A DNA stretch of 5,142 nucleotides from Acidobacteriota bacterium (GTDB lineage Bacteria; Acidobacteriota; Blastocatellia; Pyrinomonadales; Pyrinomonadaceae), in contig CAUJFK010000117.1 in the NCBI GenBank assembly GCA_963169175.1, forward strand, positions 1 through 5,142. Direction: 5' to 3'. The stretch's first letter is position 1. The number at the start of each line of letters is the position of its first letter. Below, in pieces: positions 1 to 4,811 of this stretch. Below the pieces are notes generated by a model that had not been told where the DNA came from, did no database searches, and was given only the letters and a program-made list of their open reading frames with translations. Made by a program: the position numbers and the translations under genes.

Positions 1-89
1 CTGATCTGGGCAAACGACGGCAATGCCATCGCGGTAACCACTGCAGCCAACAACGCTATTTTGCCGAATGCGGCGAAAGAACTTCTCAT
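1..89 (-). CDS. N-terminus of an exported protein of unknown function (partial)
   Basis: Only the first 29 codons are in the window and the gene continues past the left edge. The translation begins MRSSFAAFGK, then a hydrophobic stretch (about residues 11-22), and ends PSFAQI. This is a standard Sec signal peptide with a likely cleavage after the Ala of SFA-Q, so the product is exported. The ATG at 89-87 is chosen because an AAGGAAA Shine-Dalgarno-like sequence lies about 6 nt upstream and a promoter lies further upstream at 159-188. The mature protein is not visible, so no function can be given. It points the same way as the subtilase gene but is separated from it by about 220 bp and has its own promoter, so it is probably a separate transcript. 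Confidence 0.8.
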   Translation of the reverse strand, partial: MRSSFAAFGKIALLAAVVTAMALPSFAQI

Positions 90-158
90 GTTTTATTTCC
101 TTTGCTTGTGCGATCCGTAGGCCTGTGCAACTGACAGTGGCAACGACCGGGAACCTAA

Positions 159-188
159 AATATACTACGCTAGACGCGCAAATTGCAA
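159..188 (-). promoter_or_regulatory. Sigma70-type promoter for the left-edge exported protein
   Basis: On the minus strand there is a -35 box TTGCAA (183-188, 4 of 6 to consensus), an 18 bp spacer and a -10 box TATATT (159-164, 5 of 6). The predicted start near 152 gives a leader of about 63 nt before the ATG at 89. The position and direction fit the partial gene. The call rests on motif match only. Confidence 0.5.
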
Positions 189-266
189 CAAATTCCTGTT
201 ATTCACAAGTCCGCTCGGGGGGACGGTTGCGGAACCGAAACTGAATTGTGACTTGAGCCTTAGACG

Positions 267-279
267 CTCTTAATAAGAG
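267..279 (-). other. Short AT-rich hairpin downstream of the subtilase stop
   Basis: CTCTT and AAGAG form a 5 bp stem around a 3 nt loop, about 33 nt past the subtilase stop codon. There is no T-run after it on either strand and the stem is short, so it is at best a weak 3'-end structure and not a convincing intrinsic terminator. Nothing else is seen between the two minus-strand genes apart from the promoter at 159-188. Confidence 0.2.
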
Positions 280-311
280 TAAAGTTGGAAAACGGGGGTA
301 AATTCACAAAA

Positions 312-1841
312 TCAACTTCTGGATTGTATCACGGTCACGGTCGTCCCGCCAATATCAATTGTTCCCGAGCGGGAGATGGTCGGATTAAGCGTGGCCCGAA
401 ATGTCGCTGTTCCGTTGCCGGAAAGCGAATCGACTGTTGTGAGCCTGATCCAATTTGCATTGCTTTTGACCTGATAATCGCAATTTGCCGCCGCCGTAAC
501 ATTGATCGTGAAATATCCGCCTTTTGTCGGCAGATCGATCGTGCTGGAAGGTACACTAAAGCTGCAAACTGTCTTATTTTGCAGCGCAGCGGCCACATTC
601 AGCCGCCCGCCGGTCTTGACTACGCCGTTCCAGGCGGGAAGCTGATCAACGGTATTGAGAAATGTTGCCTTCAATGAGGCGGTCGAAAGGTTCGGATCGT
701 ATGCGGAAAGCAGCGCGGCAGCCCCCGCGACATGCGGCGTTGCCATTGATGTGCCTGAAAGCGTACCATAACCCGATCCGCCGTTGATCGTGCTCAGAAT
801 CGACGTCCCCGGAGCGGCAAGGTCCACATTCACGACACCGAAGTTCGAACTCCCGTTGCGGACATCGCTGGACGTGGAATTTGCTACGGAAATGATCCAC
901 GGGCTATGGTACGCTGCCGGATATTGCGGTGAAGTATCAATGTTGAGCCCATCGTTGCCCGCGGCAAAGACCTGAAGCACGCCGGCCCGGCCGAGAGCAT
1001 CGATGGCGTCCTTGGTCGCCTGATCGTATCCACACGCCTCGTCACAGCCGCCGTATGAATTATTTGTAACGCGAATATTCACGCCGCGGTTCTTCATCAT
1101 CAGGACGTAATTGTACGCGTTTATCAACATCGCCGACGTTGTGCCCAGGCCATCGTTATCATAGATCTTGATCGCCATTATCTTGACGTTCCAGTTCACC
1201 CCGGCTACACCTACGCCGTTATTGCCCGCAGCCCCGATCGTACCGGCGGTGTGCGTTCCGTGACCGTTCTCGTCCAGCGGGTTCGGGTCGTTGAAAAAGA
1301 AGTCGTAGCCGTAGAAATCGTCAACGAACCCGTTATTGTCGTCGTCGATGCCGTTACCGTTGATCTCGCCGGAGTTTGTCCAGACGTTTGCGGCGAGGTC
1401 AGGGTGATCGTATTTAATCCCGGTATCAATATCGGCAACTACTACCGACGAACTTCCGGTCGAAAGGTCCCATGCTTGCGGAGCCGATATTTTGGCCATG
1501 CCCCACAGGCTTCCGTAGCTCGGGTCGTTCGGCGTTGCCAACAGATGATAGTAGTAATTTGGCTGAACTGCTTCTACAACGGCTGATCCGGTAAAATCAG
1601 CTATCGCCTGTTCAACACTCTTTCCTTTCGGGAGCTTGACCCGCTCCCATCCAAGCCCCGCGAACCGCTCAAGCGTAATGCCGCCTTTGTTTAAGATGAC
1701 GCCCCGGGACGCCTCGACTGCTGTACCGGCCCGAAACTTGATAAGGACCTCGCCCGTAACACGGCCGGCACCGCCTCCTTGCGCAAAGCCAGAGATCGGG
1801 AGTAGAAGTAGAAGTAAGAACAGTGGTTTTAGCGAGATCAT
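312..1841 (-). CDS. Secreted subtilisin-like serine protease (S8) with C-terminal BACON-like domain
   Basis: The product is a 509-residue secreted endopeptidase. Residues 1-20 are a signal peptide (leucine run, then SGFA-Q). Residues about 27-98 resemble the fervidolysin-type prodomain (EVLIKFRAG near its start, VQPNYYY at its end), which in the family chaperones folding and is removed on maturation. The S8 domain covers about 105-420, with the triad D139 (DIDTG), H194 (HGTHTAG) and S365 (GTSMATPH) and oxyanion Asn N296 (AAGND). An Asp/Asn-rich insert at 161-175 (NGNGIDDDNNGFVDD) is typical of this subtilase group and may bind calcium. C266 and C270 could form a disulfide. Residues about 425-507 match a BACON-type beta-sandwich (C426, C454, NANWI, SGNGTATF, RSGTIDIGG, final TVTVIQ); family members are linked to carbohydrate or surface binding. 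The ATG is chosen because the signal peptide starts there; AGGA lies only 3 nt upstream, so the ribosome site is poor. Function is clear, substrate unknown. Confidence 0.95.
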   Translation of the reverse strand: MISLKPLFLLLLLLPISGFAQGGGAGRVTGEVLIKFRAGTAVEASRGVILNKGGITLERFAGLGWERVKLPKGKSVEQAIADFTGSAVVEAVQPNYYYHLLATPNDPSYGSLWGMAKISAPQAWDLSTGSSSVVVADIDTGIKYDHPDLAANVWTNSGEINGNGIDDDNNGFVDDFYGYDFFFNDPNPLDENGHGTHTAGTIGAAGNNGVGVAGVNWNVKIMAIKIYDNDGLGTTSAMLINAYNYVLMMKNRGVNIRVTNNSYGGCDEACGYDQATKDAIDALGRAGVLQVFAAGNDGLNIDTSPQYPAAYHSPWIISVANSTSSDVRNGSSNFGVVNVDLAAPGTSILSTINGGSGYGTLSGTSMATPHVAGAAALLSAYDPNLSTASLKATFLNTVDQLPAWNGVVKTGGRLNVAAALQNKTVCSFSVPSSTIDLPTKGGYFTINVTAAANCDYQVKSNANWIRLTTVDSLSGNGTATFRATLNPTISRSGTIDIGGTTVTVIQSRS

Positions 1842-1907
1842 AGGTCCTGGATCAAGAATGGCGTTGAAAGATCGGTCGAATCACCGCGTTTTTTCTGCAA
1901 CACGGCT

Positions 1908-1941
1908 ACTATATAAGCAAACCGGAAGCCAGTTTACTATA
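1908..1941 (-). promoter_or_regulatory. Possible subtilase promoter: two TATAGT boxes
   Basis: Two identical TATAGT boxes (5 of 6 to the -10 consensus) lie on the minus strand at 1908-1913 and 1936-1941, 28 bp apart. They sit 67-100 bp upstream of the subtilase ATG. Neither has a good -35 box at 16-18 bp: the nearer one has TAAACT at 17 bp, and the farther one has TTGGAA but at only 14 bp. They may be paired weak or activator-dependent starts, or chance in an AT-rich stretch. Confidence 0.25.
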
Positions 1942-2026
1942 TTTACCCGACCGCCTTCCAAAAATCTCGTTTGTCTATCTGTAATATCCGGGGTTGGTCC
2001 CAACTGTGTTCGGATCCACTGAGGAT

Positions 2027-2135
2027 TTTTGTTTCGGTGGCTTCGTTTCTTGATTCGTGCGTTTTCGTGGTGGCGAAGCCGGGACCAGGACCACGAAACA
2101 GGCGAAAAAAGGACACGAATACCTGCGAAACAAAA
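2027..2135. repeat. Imperfect palindrome of about 109 bp rich in TTCGTG motifs
   Basis: The subtilase-to-tRNA intergenic region (1842-2182) has no credible gene. It holds nested inverted repeats. The outer arms TTTTGTTTCG (2027-2036) and CGAAACAAAA (2126-2135) match over 10 bp. The middle arms ATTCGTG (2053-2059) and CACGAAT (2114-2120) match over 7 bp. The inner arms TTTCGTGG (2063-2070) and CCACGAAA (2091-2098) match over 8 bp around a 20 nt centre. Alternative pairings exist: GGCTTCG (2039-2045) with CGAAGCC (2074-2080), and TGGTCCC (1995-2001) with GGGACCA (2081-2087). No T-run follows on either strand and no target-site duplication is visible. It could be a dispersed intergenic repeat, a structured RNA or a degenerate miniature element; the sequence alone does not decide. 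Confidence 0.6.
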
Positions 2136-2139
2136 TGCT

Positions 2140-2168
2140 GTTATGGAAAGTGGCTATCCTGCGGTCAA
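2140..2168 (-). promoter_or_regulatory. Candidate promoter firing into the palindrome
   Basis: On the minus strand there is TTGACC (2163-2168, 5 of 6 to the -35 consensus), a 17 bp spacer and CATAAC (2140-2145, 4 of 6 to -10). Transcription would start near 2133, within two or three bases of the outer edge of the palindrome at 2135. The transcript would be a structured RNA or a leader of about 290 nt for the subtilase. It also lies just downstream of tRNA-His. Motif match only. Confidence 0.35.
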
Positions 2169-2182
2169 ACGGTAAGGTTAGA

Positions 2183-2259
2183 TGGGGCGGCTAGTGGGAA
2201 TCGAACCCACGACATCCAGAACCACAATCTGGCGTTCTAACCCCTGAACTATAGCCGCC
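2183..2259 (-). tRNA. tRNA-His(GTG)
   Basis: The 77 nt fold into a full cloverleaf. The 7 bp acceptor stem G1-A7 (GCGGCTA) pairs with TAGCCGC, and the encoded extra G-1 faces C73, the histidine identity pair. The D stem is GTTC/GAAC, the anticodon stem CCAGA/TCTGG with loop TTGTGGT (anticodon GTG at 2223-2225), and the T arm is GTGGG TTCGATT CCCAC. The 3' CCA is encoded (2185-2183). It lies 57 bp downstream of tRNA-Arg on the same strand with no promoter of its own in between, so the two are probably one transcript. Confidence 0.98.
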
Positions 2260-2271
2260 ACAATTTGAAAT

Positions 2272-2305
2272 GGGATATTGGATGGACGAGCGCCATCCAT
2301 TTCCC
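2272..2305. other. Hairpin in the spacer between the two tRNA genes
   Basis: TGGATGG (2279-2285) and CCATCCA (2293-2299) form a perfect 7 bp stem around a 7 nt loop, and GGG (2272-2274) with CCC (2303-2305) can extend it across an internal loop. It fills most of the spacer between tRNA-Arg and tRNA-His. There is no T-run on the minus strand, so it is not a normal terminator. A role in processing the dicistronic precursor is a guess. Confidence 0.4.
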
Positions 2306-2316
2306 AAAATCGTTCT

Positions 2317-2390
2317 CGCCCCCGGCAGGATTCGAACCTGCGGCCTACGGCTTAGAAGGCCGTTGCTCTATCCAACTGAGCTACGGGAGC
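2317..2390 (-). tRNA. tRNA-Arg(TCT)
   Basis: The 74 nt fold as a standard cloverleaf. The acceptor stem is GCTCCCG/CGGGGGC with one wobble (U3-G70), and the D arm is GCTC-AGTTGGATA-GAGC with A20, the bacterial arginine identity base. The anticodon stem is ACGGC/GCCGT with loop CTTCTAA (anticodon TCT at 2354-2356, reading AGA and probably AGG). The variable loop is AGGCC and the T arm GCAGG TTCGAAT CCTGC. The discriminator is G73 and CCA is not encoded (the next bases are AGA), unlike the neighbouring tRNA-His. It is first in the tRNA transcript, directly behind the promoter at 2409-2437. Confidence 0.98.
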
Positions 2391-2408
2391 ATAAAAGAGC
2401 AATCATCA

Positions 2409-2437
2409 ATCTTAGCGACTGATATTTGCTTAGTCAA
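2409..2437 (-). promoter_or_regulatory. Promoter of the tRNA-Arg/tRNA-His transcript
   Basis: On the minus strand there is TTGACT (2432-2437, 5 of 6 to -35), exactly 17 bp of spacer, and TAAGAT (2409-2414, 4 of 6 to -10). The predicted start is near 2402, leaving a leader of only about 10 nt before tRNA-Arg. The -35 box overlaps the last codons and the stop of the small membrane-protein gene (TTT GAC TAA), so coding and promoter constraints share the same bases. Confidence 0.6.
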
Positions 2438-2552
2438 ACCATAGTTTTATCCAGAACAGGGCCCCGATCAGCAGGCAGAAGGTCAAGACGCCAACAGTGA
2501 TAAAGAATGCGAACCAGGCTGGGCTTCGGAATAGGAATTTAGGCAGCTTCAC
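2430..2552 (-). CDS. Small single-span membrane protein, 40 residues, unrecognised
   Basis: This is a short open frame starting at GTG and ending at TAA. The protein starts MKLPKFLFRSPAW, has a hydrophobic stretch (about residues 11-35, with F16, F17, V20, V22, L23, L27, L28, I29, L32, F33) and ends IKLWFD. That is one transmembrane helix with K2, K5 and R9 before it, favouring N-in topology. The GTG at 2552-2550 is the only reasonable start: an in-frame TAA lies two codons upstream. It overlaps the last 14 bp of cmk in another frame, so translation probably depends on ribosomes finishing cmk; no strong Shine-Dalgarno is seen. The many Trp/Phe codons and the clean hydrophobic layout argue that it is real. 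I do not recognise the family and give no function. Confidence 0.65.
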   Translation of the reverse strand: MKLPKFLFRSPAWFAFFITVGVLTFCLLIGALFWIKLWFD

Positions 2553-3216
2553 TTTTTACACCATCTACAACAGCGATCATTTGTTCAAAAACTTCCGCAA
2601 GATCGAGTTCGCTGGTGTCGATCACAACAGCGTCGTCGGCAATGGTCAGGGGCGAATCGTCCCGTGAGACGTCCCGCCGGTCGCGTTCATTTATCTCGGC
2701 AAGGGTTTGCTCATATGTCGAACTGCGTCCCTTTGCATGATCTTCCTCAAACCGACGACGGGCACGGGCCTCGGGCCTGGCGGTCAGGAAAAACTTGATG
2801 TCGGCGCTTGGAAAAACAACGCTTCCGATATCGCGGCCCTCAAGAACACAGCCGTTGGGTGCAGACAGGCCCATCTGCCGCTGATGTTCGACCATAATGC
2901 GGCGCACCGCGGAGTTGGACGAGACGATCGATGCGGCCTGGGCAGCCTCAAGCGTTCGTATCTCAGCCGTAACATCTTCGTCGTCCACGAAGACCTTGAG
3001 CGATTCGGGTTCGCCGACCAATTCGATCCGGGCCTGGCGGGCAATATTGGCCGCCGCCTCTTGATCTTCAAGTGCAATATCTTTTCGGACGACGGCAAGG
3101 GCGACCGCGCGATACATCGCGCCCGTGTCGAGGTACAGGAGGCCGAGCTTTTTCGCAAGCATCTTGCCGAGCGTTGATTTGCCTGCACCAGATGGGCCGT
3201 CAATGGCGATGATCAT
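2539..3216 (-). CDS. cmk: Cytidylate kinase
   Basis: The 225-residue cytosolic enzyme transfers phosphate from ATP to CMP and dCMP, feeding CTP/dCTP synthesis. The length matches the bacterial family (about 225-230). The P-loop GPSGAGKST spans residues 7-15. The motif LDTGAMYRAVA (29-39) and EGRDIGSVVFP (126-136) are the usual nucleoside-monophosphate-binding signatures. The Arg/Asp-rich RDRRDVSRDDSPL (178-190) is the lid region, and the C-terminal IDTSEL (199-204) is also typical. The start ATG overlaps the stop of the upstream YjbR-family gene as ATGA, and the 3' end overlaps the small membrane-protein gene by 14 bp, so all three are probably translationally coupled. GGGAAAG just before the ATG can serve as ribosome site. 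Nothing is missing or truncated. In many bacteria cmk sits beside rpsA or aroA; neither is seen here. Confidence 0.98.
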   Translation of the reverse strand: MIIAIDGPSGAGKSTLGKMLAKKLGLLYLDTGAMYRAVALAVVRKDIALEDQEAAANIARQARIELVGEPESLKVFVDDEDVTAEIRTLEAAQAASIVSSNSAVRRIMVEHQRQMGLSAPNGCVLEGRDIGSVVFPSADIKFFLTARPEARARRRFEEDHAKGRSSTYEQTLAEINERDRRDVSRDDSPLTIADDAVVIDTSELDLAEVFEQMIAVVDGVKSEAA

Positions 3217-3563
3217 GGCTTTCCCAGGTTTCTCCGTTCATTGAGCGGCAGATTTTCGAACACAAGCAAGTAAGACCGCGAGATCAGGTCCTCGGTCTCC
3301 TCATCGCTCAAGGCGCTCGGTTCCTCGACCGCGACCCAATGGTAACGGGCAACGTACGGTGCCGGAATGATGCCTTGCCGTTCGACAAGTTCCGCAAATT
3401 TTTCGGGCGTACACTTGAACGAGAATTTGCCCACAGGTTCATCCAGTCCGGCCGCCGCGAACATTTTTCCGCCCACAAGGAAACAAAGATCTTTTCCCCA
3501 TTTAACATCTTCCGTCGCATGAGGAAACGAAAGACACATCTCTTTGAATTCTTCAATATTCAT
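3213..3563 (-). CDS. YjbR/MmcQ-family protein
   Basis: The 116-residue protein belongs to the YjbR/MmcQ family, a small CyaY-like fold often annotated as DNA-binding, though its biological role is poorly defined. Family signatures are visible: W22 and K24 in VKWGKDLCF, VGGKMFA (30-36), KFSFKCTPE (46-54), PAPYVARYHWVAV (67-79) and the SYLLV block (97-101) near the C-terminus. The length is normal for the family (about 110-125). The ATG at 3563-3561 is preferred over the in-frame GTG at 3569 because that GTG is part of the Shine-Dalgarno AAGGTG (3572-3567), well placed for the ATG. The stop codon overlaps the cmk start (ATGA), so the two are coupled. It lies 62 bp after the threonine aldolase stop. 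No signal peptide; cytoplasmic. Confidence 0.92.
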   Translation of the reverse strand: MNIEEFKEMCLSFPHATEDVKWGKDLCFLVGGKMFAAAGLDEPVGKFSFKCTPEKFAELVERQGIIPAPYVARYHWVAVEEPSALSDEETEDLISRSYLLVFENLPLNERRNLGKP

Positions 3564-3566
3564 TGT

Positions 3567-3572
3567 CACCTT
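3567..3572 (-). promoter_or_regulatory. Ribosome binding site deciding the YjbR/MmcQ start
   Basis: AAGGTG reads on the minus strand, with AAGG 5 nt before the ATG at 3563. The GTG inside it would be an alternative start two codons upstream but would then have no ribosome site of its own, so the ATG is the better choice. Confidence 0.6.
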
Positions 3573-3625
3573 GTGTTTTGTCCATTGTCTGGGTCAAAGC
3601 ATGAAACACAAGAAACCCCAAAATA

Positions 3626-4654
3626 CTAATTTAACACTTGCCGCATCGCTTGAAGAACCGTGGGAATATCATCCGGCAATATATCGCGATGCGTGACCAT
3701 ACGGATCGAGTGGTCCCAGCCGCTTGCGAGCACGTCGTGACTTTGCAGCTCGCGGCAGATATCCGCGCGAGTTTTGCGCGTGCCGGAGACGTCGAAGATC
3801 ACTATGTTGGTCATAACGTGTTCGGGGTCGATCCCAATACCGTCGAGATGGGCAAGCCCGACCGCAAGTGTTTGCGCATTCACGTGATCTTCGCCAAGCC
3901 GCTGTGGGCTTTGTTCAAGCGCCAGCAGGCCGGCCGCTCCAACTATCCCGGCCTGCCGCATTCCGCCGCCGAGCCGTTTTCGCCATTGCCTGGCCTCAGC
4001 AATGAATTTCGCACTGCCGGCCAAAATTGATCCAACCGGTGCCCCAAGGCCCTTTGACAGGCAAAACTGGACCGAATCCGCATGGCGCGTGAGGTCAACA
4101 ACCGACGAAGCTGAGGCAACTGCCGCATTAAAAATGCGGGCGCCGTCAATATGAACACAGATACCCAATTTATGGGCGTTTTCACATATCTCGGCAGAAT
4201 GATCGGCGGCCATCACGGTCCCGCCACCCATGTTGTGTGTATTTTCCAGCCAGATCAACGCCGTCGCCGACTCATGATCATCGCCGGGCCGATATGCTGC
4301 CGATATCTCATCCCATGTAGGATGTCCGCTTCCATCAGAGCTTTGTACCGTCCGAAACGTCACGCCGGATAAGATGCCCGCCATTCCAAGCTCAAAGTTA
4401 AAGACATGCGAGCGCTCTTCGGCGACCACCTCCTGGCCAGGCCGTGTATGGACCTTGACCGCGATCTGGTTGCCCATTGTTCCGCTGGCAACGAACAGGG
4501 CAGCCTCTTTTTCAAAGATTTCTGCCGCCCGCTCTTCAAGGCGGTTGATGGTCGGATCTTCGCCATAAACGTCGTCGCCTACCTCAGCCGCGGCCATAGC
4601 GGCGCGCATTTCAGGCGTGGGCTTTGTTACCGTATCGCTTCGGAGATCGATCAT
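3626..4654 (-). CDS. ltaE: Low-specificity L-threonine aldolase (PLP-dependent)
   Basis: The 342-residue cytosolic enzyme cleaves L-threonine/L-allo-threonine to glycine and acetaldehyde. It belongs to the fold-type I PLP beta-eliminating lyase/threonine aldolase family. The N-terminal MIDLRSDTVTKPTPEMR is the family hallmark. GDDVYGEDPT (26-35) and SGTMGN (57-62, phosphate-binding loop) follow. H83 in RSH corresponds to the ring-stacking His, D170 in HIDGAR pairs with the PLP ring nitrogen, and K201 in LSKGLGAPVGS is the Schiff-base lysine. R328 (IRMVTH) is placed to bind the substrate carboxylate. The length is normal and all key residues are present. It is first in the minus-strand cluster. 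The ribosome site before the ATG is weak (nothing better than a purine-poor CAAGCACCCA). Phenylserine or related aldolase activity is possible; stereospecificity cannot be read from sequence. Confidence 0.96.
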   Translation of the reverse strand: MIDLRSDTVTKPTPEMRAAMAAAEVGDDVYGEDPTINRLEERAAEIFEKEAALFVASGTMGNQIAVKVHTRPGQEVVAEERSHVFNFELGMAGILSGVTFRTVQSSDGSGHPTWDEISAAYRPGDDHESATALIWLENTHNMGGGTVMAADHSAEICENAHKLGICVHIDGARIFNAAVASASSVVDLTRHADSVQFCLSKGLGAPVGSILAGSAKFIAEARQWRKRLGGGMRQAGIVGAAGLLALEQSPQRLGEDHVNAQTLAVGLAHLDGIGIDPEHVMTNIVIFDVSGTRKTRADICRELQSHDVLASGWDHSIRMVTHRDILPDDIPTVLQAMRQVLN

Positions 4655-4726
4655 TGGGTGCTTGGCGCTATAAACACTTTTAATTGTGCCACGAAATACG
4701 GCTGAACAAAATTTGCCGTACGCGAT

Positions 4727-4755
4727 TTGGCCGACGGGCCGGCTCCTACTATAAT
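4727..4755 (+). promoter_or_regulatory. Promoter of the exported amidohydrolase
   Basis: TTGGCC (4727-4732, 4 of 6 to -35), exactly 17 bp of spacer and a perfect TATAAT (4750-4755) lie upstream of the plus-strand gene. The expected start near 4762 gives a leader of about 50 nt. It lies in the 157 bp divergent region shared with the threonine aldolase gene, for which no equally good promoter is seen on the minus strand. Confidence 0.6.
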
Positions 4756-4811
4756 CGCGGGAGTTCGTACCCCTGCTTGTTCGATCAAGCTATTTCGGGA
4801 GAATACTTTTG

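Noticed and set aside
285..677. Plus-strand open frame of 130 codons
   Set aside because: It lies almost wholly antisense to the BACON-like domain and C-terminal S8 region of the clearly real subtilase gene. The translation shows no domain-like pattern.
2027..2135. Intrinsic terminator for the tRNA transcript
   Set aside because: The stems are interrupted by large loops and no T-run follows on the minus strand, so it does not fit a rho-independent terminator.
1971..2240. Plus-strand open frame of 89 codons across the intergenic region and tRNA-His
   Set aside because: Its C-terminal part is the antisense of tRNA-His, a well-known source of spurious proteins. The rest crosses the palindrome, and it has no ribosome site or family features.
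2183..2390. Integration site of a mobile element at the tRNA genes
   Set aside because: No integrase and no duplicated tRNA 3' end are seen in the window.
2707..3177. Plus-strand open frame of 156 codons
   Set aside because: It is antisense to cmk, which has all its motifs. No ribosome site or recognisable protein features.
3570..3625. Possible internal promoter between ltaE and the YjbR-family gene (TTGACC on the minus strand)
   Set aside because: At 17 bp the -10 position reads ACAAGG, which is no match. The gap can equally be an ordinary intra-operon spacer.
3638..4030. Plus-strand open frame of 130 codons
   Set aside because: It is antisense to ltaE, whose catalytic residues and full length are intact. 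It is a codon-bias shadow.
4655..4726. Promoter for ltaE on the minus strand
   Set aside because: Candidates such as TTGTTC-15-CACAAT have poor boxes or spacing. A promoter must exist in or near this region but I cannot place it with confidence.
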